Part shown: positions 11,701 through 24,127 of the stretch, piece by piece
Layout: every line of letters starts with the position of its first letter
Numbering within the stretch: position 1 is the stretch's first letter
NCBI GenBank assembly: GCA_965116165.1
Contig: OZ220484.1
Span: 2,294,001 to 2,358,000 of the forward strand
Reading direction: 5' to 3'
Origin: Azophilus sp965116165
GTDB lineage: Bacteria; Pseudomonadota; Gammaproteobacteria; Pseudomonadales; Azotimanducaceae
DNA length: 64,000 nucleotides
Program-made: the position numbers and the translations under genes
Notes under the pieces: generated by a model
What the model was told of the DNA's origin: nothing
Seen by the model: the letters and a program-made list of their open reading frames with translations, nothing else
The model's database searches: none

Positions 11701-12827
11701 CCCTGAGCGGCAAAAAGGCGGCCAGCGGCCCCGGCGATATCCGCAACCGGATCGTCGACGCGGACTATCTGCGGGGTCTTGAGCACGATGACTGGTTCGG
11801 TATTCGCATGGCCGACGATACGCTCAACGCCCAGCTCGAGCGGGCCGAAAAACAGCTCGCCGAGCGTCGCAGGGCGCTCGACGACATCTATGAGGACAAG
11901 CGGTCCAAGCTGGAAAGCGGCGATGATCTGGCGCCGGGCGTGTTGAAGATCGTCAAGGTCTATTTGGCCATCAAGCGGCGCATTCAGCCGGGCGACAAAA
12001 TGGCGGGCCGACACGGCAACAAGGGGGTGATCTCTGTTATCATGCCGGTCGAGGACATGCCGTTCGATGAAAACGGCGAACCGGTGGACATCATTTTGAA
12101 TCCGTTGGGTGTCCCGTCCCGCATGAATGTCGGCCAGGTTCTCGAGGCGCACCTCGGCTGGGCGGCCAAGGGCATTGGCGAGCAGATCAACGCCCTGATC
12201 GAGGCCCAGACCGGCACCAGGCAGTTGCGCGAGCACCTGCACAGGGTGTACAACACGATCGGCGAGCGACGCGAAAATCTGCAGTCGCTGGACGCGGGGG
12301 AACTCCGGGCATTGGCCGAAAATCTGCGCGACGGCCTGCCGATCGCCACGCCGGTTTTCGATGGCGCCGCGGAAACCGAAATCAAACAGATGCTGGCCTT
12401 GGCCGGCCTTCCCGAGAACGGCCAGGCGATTCTTTACGATGGGCGCAGCGGCGATCGGTTCGACCGGCCGGTGACGCTCGGGTACATGTATATGCTCAAG
12501 CTCAACCATCTGGTTGACGACAAGATGCACGCCCGCTCCACCGGCTCCTACAGCCTGGTTACCCAGCAGCCCCTGGGGGGCAAGGCGCAGTTCGGGGGCC
12601 AGCGGTTCGGCGAGATGGAGGTTTGGGCGTTGGAAGCCTACGGGGCGTCCTATACGCTGCAGGAGATGCTCACCGTCAAGTCGGACGATGTGGGCGGGCG
12701 CACGACGATGTACAAGAATATCGTCGACGGCAATCTCAGCATGGAGGCGGGCATGCCGGAATCCTTCAACGTGCTGGTGAAGGAAATCCGCTCGCTGGGC
12801 ATCGACATTGAATTGGAAACAGATTGA
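8751..12827 (+). CDS. rpoB: DNA-directed RNA polymerase subunit beta
   Basis: The beta subunit forms one pincer of RNA polymerase and much of the active-site cleft. The 1358 residues compare with 1342 in E. coli. The N-terminus [17 protein letters not shown], the rifampicin region ([20 protein letters not shown], with wild-type D, H and S at the three main resistance positions), the [14 protein letters not shown] block and the C-terminal [20 protein letters not shown] are all present. ATG 8751 is used; an in-frame ATG 23 codons upstream lies in the hairpin-containing leader. rpoC follows after 53 nt. Confidence 0.98.
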   Translation: [1358 protein letters not shown]

Positions 12828-12880
12828 CCGGGCCGTTCGGGCCGCGGCGAATTTAAACCCATGGTAGCCGGAGGAAGACC

Positions 12881-17239
<4,359 letters not shown>

Positions 17240-17252
17240 GGGGCGCAAGCGA

Positions 17253-17281
17253 TTGCGGGCAACATCCGGGGGCTATAGAAT
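17253..17281 (+). promoter_or_regulatory. Candidate sigma-70 promoter for the str operon
   Basis: TTGCGG at 17253-17258 and TAGAAT at 17276-17281 are separated by exactly 17 bp, 42 nt before rpsL. The same -35 hexamer and spacing recur before rpsJ. Identified by eye. Confidence 0.55.
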
Positions 17282-17323
17282 CGCCTCCCCCCTGGGCCGT
17301 TGGTCCGCTTGTAAGGAGACAGG

Positions 17324-17695
17324 GTGGCTAGAATAAGCCAATTGGTCAGGAAGCCCCGGAAGCGCAAGGCCCGCAAAAATATCGTGCCGGCCCTGCAGGG
17401 GAATCCGCAAAAGCGCGGTGTCTGTACGCGCGTCTACACGACGACGCCGAAAAAACCAAATTCGGCGCTGCGCAAGGTGTGTCGCGTGCGCTTGACGAAC
17501 GGTTACGAGGTCACCTCCTACATCGGTGGCGAGGGCCACAACCTGCAGGAGCACTCGGTCATCCTTATTCGGGGAGGCCGCGTCAAGGATTTGCCCGGCG
17601 TCCGGTATCACACGATCCGGGGCGCGCTGGATACGAGCGGCGTTTCCGACCGTAAGCAGCGTCGTTCGAAATATGGCGCCAAGCGGCCGCGCTAG
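17324..17695 (+). CDS. rpsL: 30S ribosomal protein S12
   Basis: S12 lies at the decoding centre and affects accuracy. The 123 residues contain TPKKPNSALRKVCRVRL and RGGRVKDLPGVRYH, with wild-type lysines at both classical streptomycin positions. The GTG start at 17324 has AAGGAGA 6-7 nt upstream and gives MARISQLVRKPRKRK, parallel to E. coli MATVNQLVRKPRARK. It is the first gene of the str operon. Confidence 0.97.
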   Translation: MARISQLVRKPRKRKARKNIVPALQGNPQKRGVCTRVYTTTPKKPNSALRKVCRVRLTNGYEVTSYIGGEGHNLQEHSVILIRGGRVKDLPGVRYHTIRGALDTSGVSDRKQRRSKYGAKRPR

Positions 17696-17811
17696 CCGCC
17701 GGTCACCCCACCCAACCGGTTGCATTCGCACCGACCCGAGTAGCAGCATCGTAGAGGTTTAGTAAGGCCCCGGATTGCTCTCGGGGATCAACCTGAAGCA
17801 AGGAGCGCAAC

Positions 17812-18282
17812 ATGCCGAGGCGCCGAATCGTCGCCAAGCGGGAAATTCTCCCGGATCCCAAATACCACAATCAAACCGTCGCCAAATTTATCAACCATGT
17901 GATGGTGAGCGGCAAGAAATCGGTCGCCGAGCGCATCGTTTACGGCGCGCTTTCCCGTATTGAGGAGCGCGTCAAGGTCGATCCGGTGGAAACCTTCGAG
18001 CAGGCGCTCGAAGCGGTGGCGCCTTTCGTCGAAGTCAAGTCCAGGCGCGTCGGGGGCGCCACCTATCAGGTGCCGGTTGAAGTGCGCGCCTCCCGCCGCC
18101 AGGCGTTGGCCATGCGCTGGCTTGTCGATTGCGCCCGTTCCCGGGGCGAGAAGACAATGGCCCTGCGGCTGGCCGGCGAACTGATGGATGCCGCCCAGGG
18201 TCGCGGCACCGCGGTGAAGCGGCGCGAAGATACCCACCGCATGGCGGAGGCCAACCGGGCCTTTGCGCACTACCGCTTCTGA
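17812..18282 (+). CDS. rpsG: 30S ribosomal protein S7
   Basis: S7 nucleates assembly of the 30S head and in E. coli represses the str operon. The 156 residues match the usual length, with MPRRRIVAKREILPDPKY at the N-terminus and RRVGGATYQVPVEV in the middle. ATG 17812 has AAGGAGCG just upstream. 116 nt separate it from rpsL, comparable to the E. coli gap where S7 binds the mRNA. Confidence 0.97.
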   Translation: MPRRRIVAKREILPDPKYHNQTVAKFINHVMVSGKKSVAERIVYGALSRIEERVKVDPVETFEQALEAVAPFVEVKSRRVGGATYQVPVEVRASRRQALAMRWLVDCARSRGEKTMALRLAGELMDAAQGRGTAVKRREDTHRMAEANRAFAHYRF

Positions 18283-18324
18283 ATCCGGACAAAGATTCAA
18301 TTCGAGCGTGCCTGGAGGGCGTCG

Positions 18325-20418
18325 ATGGCTCGTGAAACCCCCATCAATCGATACCGGAACATCGGCATCGTCGCCCATGTGGATGCGGGCAAGACCACCA
18401 CCACGGAGCGGGTGCTGTTCTATACCGGCCTTTCCTACAAGCTTGGCGAGGTGCACGACGGCGCGGCCGTTATGGACTGGATGGAACAGGAACAGGAAAG
18501 AGGCATCACCATCACCTCGGCCGCAACCACCTGTTTTTGGCAGGGCATGAACCAACAATTTGATCGGCATCGCATCAACATTATCGACACCCCCGGACAT
18601 GTCGACTTCACCATTGAGGTCGAACGCAGCCTGCGTGTGCTCGATGGCGCGGTCGTCGTCTTTTGCGCCACCTCGGGCGTGGAACCCCAATCCGAGACGG
18701 TTTGGCGGCAGGCCAACCGCTACGAGGTGCCGCGCATCGTCTTTGTGAACAAGATGGACCGGGCCGGCGCCGATTTCCTGCGTGTCCTGGGCCAGATTGA
18801 GGATCGCCTGGGCGCCCGGCCGATACCGGTGCAACTGGCGGTCGGCGCGGAAGAAAATTTCGGGGGGGTCGTCGACCTCCTGCGCATGAAGACGATTTAT
18901 TGGAACGAACACGATCAGGGGCTGACCTACGAACTGGCCGAGATTCCGGAAAACATGCGCTCCGAGGCGGAACGCTGGCGCGAGAAAATGCTTGAGGCGG
19001 CCGCGGAGGGGACCGAGGAATTGCTGGACAAGTATCTTGAGGAGGGCGAGCTATCCGAGGACGAAATCCGTTCCGGCCTGCGCGTTCGCACGCTCGCCAA
19101 CGAGATCGTTCCGGCGTTGTGCGGTTCCGCGTTCAAGAACAAGGGCGTACAGGCCCTGCTCGACGCGGTGATCGACTTTCTTCCCAACCCCACCGAGGTC
19201 AAGGCCATTGAAGGCGTATTGGAGGATGGCGAGACCCGCTCTGTCCGCCAGTCGGAGGACGGGGCGCCGTTTGCCGCGTTGGCGTTCAAGATTGCCACAG
19301 ACCCCTTCGTCGGCACCCTGACCTTCTTCCGGGTCTACTCCGGCATCCTGAGTTCGGGGGACCAGGTTTACAACTCGGTCAAGGGCCAGCGGGAACGGGT
19401 GGGCCGGATGGTGCAGATGCACTCGAACCACCGCAATGAGATCAAGGAGGTGCGGGCCGGCGATATCGCCGCGGCGATCGGGCTCAAGGATGTGACCACC
19501 GGCGATACGCTCTGCGCGCGCAACGATCCCATCATGCTGGAAAGAATGGAATTTCCCGAGCCGGTTATCGCCGTGGCCGTTGAGCCCAAGTCGGTGCCCG
19601 ACCAGGAGAAGATGTCCATCGCCCTCGGCAAGCTTGCCCAGGAGGATCCGTCCTTCCGTGTGGAAACCGACGAGGAGACCGGTCAGACCATCATTTCGGG
19701 TATGGGCGAGCTGCATCTGGATATTATTGTCGATCGCATGAAGCGCGAATTCAGGGTCGAGGCCAATATCGGCAAGCCCCAGGTGGCGTATCGGGAAACC
19801 ATTCGCAACAGCGTGGAGGCCGAGGGCCGCTTCGTGCGGCAGTCCGGTGGCCGAGGCCAGTACGGACATGTATGGCTAAAGGTCGAGCCCCACCGGGACG
19901 GAGAAAGTCACTACGAGTTTGTCAATGAAATTGTCGGGGGGGTGGTGCCCAGAGAGTACATTCCCGCCGTTGACAAGGGCATACAGCAACAGATGCAGAA
20001 TGGCGTTTTGGCGGGCTATCCATTAATCGATGTGCGCGCCACCCTGTATGACGGTTCCTACCACGAGGTCGACTCATCGGAAATGGCGTTTCGCATCGCC
20101 GGGTCCATGGCCCTGCGGGAAGCGGCCCTTAAGGCGAATCCGGTGCTGCTCGAACCGATTATGAATGTCGAGGTGGTGACGCCCGAGGATTACATGGGCG
20201 ATGTGGTGGGCGACCTGAGCCGGCGCCGGGGTATTATTGGCGGCATGGACGAGAATCCGGCCGGCAAGATCATCCGTGCGGACGTGCCGCTATCGGAAAT
20301 GTTTGGTTATTCGACCGATCTTCGCTCGGCCACCCAGGGACGGGCGACCTATACGATGGAATTCTCGAAGTACGCCGAAGTGCCCGAGCGCATCGCCGAA
20401 GACATCATCAACCGATAG
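18325..20418 (+). CDS. fusA: Elongation factor G
   Basis: EF-G drives GTP-dependent translocation and, with RRF, ribosome recycling. The 697 residues contain AHVDAGKTTTTERVLFYTG (G1), DTPGHVDF (G3), NKMDRAGADF (G4) and the domain IV SGGRGQYGHVWL segment. It starts 42 nt after rpsG. No second tuf follows, unlike the usual rpsL-rpsG-fusA-tufA arrangement; the next gene is rpsJ with its own promoter. Confidence 0.98.
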   Translation: MARETPINRYRNIGIVAHVDAGKTTTTERVLFYTGLSYKLGEVHDGAAVMDWMEQEQERGITITSAATTCFWQGMNQQFDRHRINIIDTPGHVDFTIEVERSLRVLDGAVVVFCATSGVEPQSETVWRQANRYEVPRIVFVNKMDRAGADFLRVLGQIEDRLGARPIPVQLAVGAEENFGGVVDLLRMKTIYWNEHDQGLTYELAEIPENMRSEAERWREKMLEAAAEGTEELLDKYLEEGELSEDEIRSGLRVRTLANEIVPALCGSAFKNKGVQALLDAVIDFLPNPTEVKAIEGVLEDGETRSVRQSEDGAPFAALAFKIATDPFVGTLTFFRVYSGILSSGDQVYNSVKGQRERVGRMVQMHSNHRNEIKEVRAGDIAAAIGLKDVTTGDTLCARNDPIMLERMEFPEPVIAVAVEPKSVPDQEKMSIALGKLAQEDPSFRVETDEETGQTIISGMGELHLDIIVDRMKREFRVEANIGKPQVAYRETIRNSVEAEGRFVRQSGGRGQYGHVWLKVEPHRDGESHYEFVNEIVGGVVPREYIPAVDKGIQQQMQNGVLAGYPLIDVRATLYDGSYHEVDSSEMAFRIAGSMALREAALKANPVLLEPIMNVEVVTPEDYMGDVVGDLSRRRGIIGGMDENPAGKIIRADVPLSEMFGYSTDLRSATQGRATYTMEFSKYAEVPERIAEDIINR

Positions 20419-20448
20419 ACTGTGGCGTCGATTCGCATGATCGGGCTA

Positions 20449-20477
20449 TTGCGGCCACGGGTCGGCATCTGTATAGT
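20449..20477 (+). promoter_or_regulatory. Candidate sigma-70 promoter of the S10 operon
   Basis: TTGCGG at 20449-20454, a 17-bp spacer and TATAGT at 20472-20477 (5 of 6 to the -10 consensus). It lies about 100 nt before rpsJ, leaving room for a leader. The -35 is identical to the one proposed before rpsL. Confidence 0.6.
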
Positions 20478-20517
20478 TCGCCATCCCGATTTTCCGGGGG
20501 GTTCTTTAATAGGAGAG

Positions 20518-20554
20518 CGCCCAACCCGGCCAAGTTGCTGGATTGGGCGATTTT
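20518..20554 (+). promoter_or_regulatory. Leader hairpin followed by T-run upstream of rpsJ
   Basis: CGCCCAA (20518-20524) pairs with TTGGGCG (20543-20549), followed by ATTTTG. The structure resembles a weak intrinsic attenuator in the S10 leader. In E. coli, L4 causes attenuation in the S10 leader; whether this hairpin serves the same role is inference. Confidence 0.5.
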
Positions 20555-20577
20555 GTTAAGGGGTTTTGGAGTCCGTC

Positions 20578-20892
20578 TTGGTACAGAACCAGCGCATTCG
20601 TATACGGTTGAAGGCGTTCGATCACAAGCTGATCGATGTCTCGACGCAGGAAATCGTGGAGACGGCGAAGCGAACCGGTGCTCAGGTGAAGGGGCCGATT
20701 CCCCTGCCGACGCGCAAGGAAAGGTTCACCCTGCTTATATCGCCGCACGTCAACAAGGATGCCCGCGACCAGTATGAGATTCGAACCCATAAACGTCTCC
20801 TGGATATTCTGGAGCCCACCGAGAAAACCGTGGATGCGCTCATGAAGCTTGATCTCGCGGCGGGCGTGGAAGTACAGATTAGTTTGAATTGA
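20578..20892 (+). CDS. rpsJ: 30S ribosomal protein S10
   Basis: S10 is a 30S head protein and, as NusE, a partner of NusB and NusG in antitermination. The 104 residues match QNQRIRIRLKAFDHKLID and the SPHVNKDARDQYEIRTHKR motif. The start is taken as TTG 20578, which gives MVQNQRIRIRLKAF and has GGAG 6-8 nt upstream; an in-frame TTG four codons earlier is an alternative. Unusually, 232 nt with a terminator-like hairpin separate it from rplC. Confidence 0.95.
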   Translation: MVQNQRIRIRLKAFDHKLIDVSTQEIVETAKRTGAQVKGPIPLPTRKERFTLLISPHVNKDARDQYEIRTHKRLLDILEPTEKTVDALMKLDLAAGVEVQISLN

Positions 20893-20896
20893 AGGG

Positions 20897-20923
20897 CGCC
20901 GGCTTTGATGGCTGGCGTTTTTT
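20897..20923 (+). terminator. Intrinsic terminator or attenuator after rpsJ
   Basis: CGCCGGC, loop TTTGATG, then GCTGGCG form a 7-bp stem (one G-T pair) at 20897-20917, followed by TTTTTT at 20918-20923. It begins 4 nt after the rpsJ stop. Since rplC and the rest of the S10 genes follow, it would either be a partial attenuator or separate rpsJ from them. Confidence 0.65.
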
Positions 20924-21080
20924 GTGCGCCCGGGCCTGGAACCGGGTGTCGACAGGGCTCCGATGGGGGGTCGTTGATTGAATGGTAGCCGTTGGCCCGT
21001 GCGGAGTGGCGCGGGGAGGCGGCTTTGACCATGCACGAGTCGGGCTCGTCCGCGAAAGTTGGACTTGTCCACAAACATAG

Positions 21081-21108
21081 GGCGGCCCAATCAGCGCGTT
21101 GGGTCGCC
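21081..21108 (+). promoter_or_regulatory. Leader hairpin just upstream of rplC
   Basis: GGCGGCCCAA (21081-21090) and TTGGGTCGCC (21099-21108) form a 10-bp stem with one G-T pair and an 8-nt loop, ending 16 nt before the rplC start. It is followed only by TT. It could be an L4-responsive or RNA-processing structure displaced from the usual place before rpsJ. Confidence 0.5.
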
Positions 21109-21124
21109 TTGGCTAGGAAATGAC

Positions 21125-21766
21125 ATGGCAATTGGCCTCGTAGGCAAAAAGAGCGGCATGACGCGGGTATTCACCGAGGCGGGTGCCGCGGTGCCCGTTA
21201 CCGTTATCGAGGTCGAGCCGAACCGGGTCGTGCAAATCAAAACACCGGAAACCGACGGCTACACCGCCATTCAGGTCACCACCGGCATGCGGGCGCGCAT
21301 CAAGAAGCCCCTGGCCGGTCACTTCGCCAAGGCGGATGCCGGCGCCGGACGCGGCCTTTGGGAATTTCGCGTCGATGCCGTCGACGATGCGTTGCGGCCT
21401 GGGGCGCGGTTCGGTGTGGAACTGTTCGAAACCGGCCAAAAGGTGGATGTGCGCGGCGTCTCCAAGGGCAAGGGCTATGCGGGAACCATCAAGCGTTGGA
21501 ATTTTCGCGGCCAGGACAACTCCCACGGCAATTCCCTATCGCACCGCGCACCCGGCTCCATCGGCCAATGCCAGACCCCGGGACGGGTATTCAAGGGCAA
21601 GAAAATGGCCGGGCAACTCGGCAATGCGCGGGTGACCACGCAGAATCTGGAAGTGGTGCGCGTGGATCCGGAGCGGAACCTGCTGCTTATCAAGGGCTCG
21701 GTGCCGGGCCCCGCCGGTGGCGATGTCCAGGTGCTGCCGGCGGCCAAGGGGGATGGCCGGTCATGA
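21125..21766 (+). CDS. rplC: 50S ribosomal protein L3
   Basis: L3 is an early-assembling 50S protein whose extension reaches the peptidyl transferase centre. The 213 residues carry MAIGLVGKKSGMTRVF and the SHRAPGSIGQCQTPGRVFKG loop with the Gln that PrmB methylates in enterics. ATG 21125 has TAGGAA a few nt upstream; a longer in-frame reading runs into the hairpin and is rejected. The stop overlaps the rplD start (ATGA). Confidence 0.97.
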   Translation: MAIGLVGKKSGMTRVFTEAGAAVPVTVIEVEPNRVVQIKTPETDGYTAIQVTTGMRARIKKPLAGHFAKADAGAGRGLWEFRVDAVDDALRPGARFGVELFETGQKVDVRGVSKGKGYAGTIKRWNFRGQDNSHGNSLSHRAPGSIGQCQTPGRVFKGKKMAGQLGNARVTTQNLEVVRVDPERNLLLIKGSVPGPAGGDVQVLPAAKGDGRS

Positions 21767-22365
21767 ATTTGCGTTTGCACCAGAGTGGCAGCGTCGAGGT
21801 GTCGCCGACCGCCTTCGCCCGGGAGTTCAATGAACCCTTGGTGCATCAGGTGGTTACCGCCTATCTTGCGGGCGCTCGCCAGGGCACGCGGGCGCAGAAA
21901 TCCCGTTCGGAACGACGCGGTGGCGGGCGTAAGCCCTGGCGCCAGAAAGGTACCGGACGGGCGCGGGCCGGCAGTATTCGCAGCCCTATTTGGCGTGGCG
22001 GCGGCGTTACCTTTGCCGCCAAACCCCAGAATCACGCCCAGAAGGTGAATCGCAAGATGTATCGCGGTGCGTTGCGCTGCATTTTGTCCGAGCTGATTCG
22101 TCAGGACCGGCTCGTTATTCTTGAATCCTTCCGCGTCGACACCCCTAAAACCAGATCCCTCCTCCAAAAACTTAGGGCACTCGAACTGAAAAATGTGCTC
22201 ATCCTCACCGAGGAGGTCGATGAGAACCTATTCCTGGCCGCTCGGAATCTCAAGGATGTGGACGTATTGGATGTGGACGGCGCCGATCCGGTCAGCCTGA
22301 TTGGCCACGACCGGGTGCTGATCACCCTGGTGGCCCTGAAGAGACTCGACGAGGCCCTGGCATGA
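21763..22365 (+). CDS. rplD: 50S ribosomal protein L4
   Basis: L4 lines the exit tunnel and, in E. coli, represses the S10 operon. The 200 residues contain the tunnel loop KPWRQKGTGRARAGSIRSP and WRGGGVTFAAKP. It overlaps rplC by 4 nt and rplW by 4 nt (ATGA junctions), so expression is translationally coupled. An upstream in-frame extension is not needed. Confidence 0.97.
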   Translation: MNLRLHQSGSVEVSPTAFAREFNEPLVHQVVTAYLAGARQGTRAQKSRSERRGGGRKPWRQKGTGRARAGSIRSPIWRGGGVTFAAKPQNHAQKVNRKMYRGALRCILSELIRQDRLVILESFRVDTPKTRSLLQKLRALELKNVLILTEEVDENLFLAARNLKDVDVLDVDGADPVSLIGHDRVLITLVALKRLDEALA

Positions 22366-22658
22366 ACGCGGAGCGCCTCTACACCGTGCTGTTCGAGCCG
22401 CACATTTCGGAGAAGGTTTCGATACTTGGCGACAAGAGCAATCAATACGCCTTTAAGGTCGCTCCGGACGCCACCAAGGCGGAGATCAAAGCCGCCGTTG
22501 AGAAAATTTTCGGGGTGGGTGTCGAGGGGGTCTCGACACTCAATGTGCGCGGCAAGGCGAAGCGGTCCTGGCGCGGGGTTTCCAAAAAGAAGAGTTGGAA
22601 GAAGGCCTATGTCCGGGTCGCATCCGGCCAGGAACTCGATTACATGGTGACGGACTGA
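22362..22658 (+). CDS. rplW: 50S ribosomal protein L23
   Basis: L23 forms the docking site for trigger factor and SRP at the tunnel exit. The 98 residues start MNAERLYTVLFEPHISEK and include the basic RGKAKRSWRG loop; the length is normal. It is coupled to rplD (ATGA) and to rplB (TGATG). Confidence 0.96.
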   Translation: MNAERLYTVLFEPHISEKVSILGDKSNQYAFKVAPDATKAEIKAAVEKIFGVGVEGVSTLNVRGKAKRSWRGVSKKKSWKKAYVRVASGQELDYMVTD

Positions 22659-23485
22659 TGGCCGTACTCAAGGCAAAACCCACCTCGCCCGGGCGACGCT
22701 TCGTTGTCAAAGTTGTCAATCCGGAGCTGCATGCGGGCAAGCCGTACAAGGGGCTACTCGACAGCAAGAGCAATTCCGGCGGGCGCAACAACGCTGGCCG
22801 CATTACCACACGCCATCGGGGCGGGGGCCACAAGCGCCACTATCGCATCATTGATTTCAAGCGCAACAAGGACGGCGTGCCCGCGGTGGTCGAGCGTCTC
22901 GAATACGACCCCAATCGAACCGCGAATATTGCCCTGCTGAAATATGCCGACGGCGAACGCCGCTACATCGTCGCGCCCCGGGGCGTGCGCGCCGGCGACC
23001 CAATTCTAAGCGGCGGCAGCGCCCCCATTAGCCCGGGCAACGCCATGTCGTTGCGCAATGTTCCGTTGGGCAGTGTCATCCATTGTGTGGAATTGAAGCC
23101 CGGCAAGGGTGCGCAGCTCGCGCGCAGCGCCGGAACGTCCGCCCAATTGGTCGCCCGCGAGGGTGCCTATGCGACGCTGCGGCTCAAATCCGGAGAAATG
23201 CGGCGCGTTCGGGCCGATTGTCGGGCCACCCTGGGAGAGGTGGGCAATAGCGAGCACAACTTGCGTTCGCTCGGCAAGGCCGGGGCCAAACGCTGGCGGG
23301 GCATCCGCCCGACGGTACGCGGCGTTGCCATGAACCCGGTTGACCATCCGCACGGTGGCGGCGAGGGCAAGAGTTCCGGCGGGCGCCATCCGGTCACGCC
23401 CTGGGGCGTCCCGACCAAGGGGCATAAAACCCGCGGCAACAAACGCACCGACAAACTGATTGTGCGGCGTCGGGGTAGGAGATAG
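22658..23485 (+). CDS. rplB: 50S ribosomal protein L2
   Basis: L2 is a core 50S protein near the peptidyl transferase centre. The 275 residues contain the signature GVAMNPVDHPHGGGEG with the conserved histidine and end in a basic tail (LIVRRRGRR). ATG 22658 shares its A with the rplW stop. A 21-codon in-frame extension into rplW is rejected because MAVLKAKPTSPGRR is the family start. Confidence 0.97.
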   Translation: MAVLKAKPTSPGRRFVVKVVNPELHAGKPYKGLLDSKSNSGGRNNAGRITTRHRGGGHKRHYRIIDFKRNKDGVPAVVERLEYDPNRTANIALLKYADGERRYIVAPRGVRAGDPILSGGSAPISPGNAMSLRNVPLGSVIHCVELKPGKGAQLARSAGTSAQLVAREGAYATLRLKSGEMRRVRADCRATLGEVGNSEHNLRSLGKAGAKRWRGIRPTVRGVAMNPVDHPHGGGEGKSSGGRHPVTPWGVPTKGHKTRGNKRTDKLIVRRRGRR

Positions 23486-23488
23486 GCC

Positions 23489-23764
23489 ATGTCGAGATCG
23501 TTGCGCAAGGGGCCATTCGTCGATCTGCATCTGATGAGGAAGGTGGAGAACGCGATTCGCAATAACGAGAAGCGGCCGATCCGAACCTGGTCGCGCCGCT
23601 CCATGATACTGCCCGATATGGTCGGTTTGACCATAGCCGTTCACAACGGGCGCCAACATATTCCGATTTACATCAACGAAGAAATGGTCGGGCACAAACT
23701 GGGCGAATTCGCGCCGACCCGGACCTATCGCGGGCATGCCGCGGATCGCAAGGCGCGGCGCTAG
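23489..23764 (+). CDS. rpsS: 30S ribosomal protein S19
   Basis: S19 is a head protein contacting S13 and the A-site finger. The 91 residues start MSRSLRKGPFVDLHLMRKV and contain the IYINEEMVGHKLGEFAPTRTYRGH block. It begins 3 nt after rplB. Confidence 0.97.
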   Translation: MSRSLRKGPFVDLHLMRKVENAIRNNEKRPIRTWSRRSMILPDMVGLTIAVHNGRQHIPIYINEEMVGHKLGEFAPTRTYRGHAADRKARR

Positions 23765-23789
23765 CTGGTATCTCTTTGGGATGGTCGGT

Positions 23790-24122
23790 ATGCAGGTCAG
23801 CGCAACAGCAAAACGTCTCAGGGTTTCACCGCGCAAGGCACGGCTGGTGGTCGATCTTGTGCGGGGCATGCCGGTTGCCGCGGCGCTTGATGTGTTGTCG
23901 TTCAGCACCCAGAAAAGCGCGGGTTTGGTGCGCAAGGTTGTCGAGTCGGCCATCGCCAACGCGGAAATCAACGAAAACGCGGATGTCGATGAATTGAGGA
24001 TCGCGGAGATCTATGTCAACAAGGGGGTCACCATGAAGCGGATCAGGCCGCGCGCCAAGGGACGCGCCGACCGCATTTTCAAGCGCAGTTGTCACATTAC
24101 CGTGACGGTCACCGACGAGTAG
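23790..24122 (+). CDS. rplV: 50S ribosomal protein L22
   Basis: L22 reaches the exit tunnel through its beta-hairpin. The 110 residues contain RLRVSPRKARLVVDLVRG, the VESAIANAEINENAD segment and RPRAKGRADRIFKRSCHITV. ATG 23790 gives MQVSATAKRLRVSP; ATG 23781 (three residues longer) is equally possible and neither has a strong Shine-Dalgarno sequence. The stop precedes rpsC by 5 nt. Confidence 0.95.
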   Translation: MQVSATAKRLRVSPRKARLVVDLVRGMPVAAALDVLSFSTQKSAGLVRKVVESAIANAEINENADVDELRIAEIYVNKGVTMKRIRPRAKGRADRIFKRSCHITVTVTDE

Positions 24123-24127
24123 CTCGC

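Noticed and set aside
20419..20577. A second tuf after fusA
   Set aside because: Only 159 nt lie between fusA and rpsJ, with promoter and hairpin; no coding sequence.
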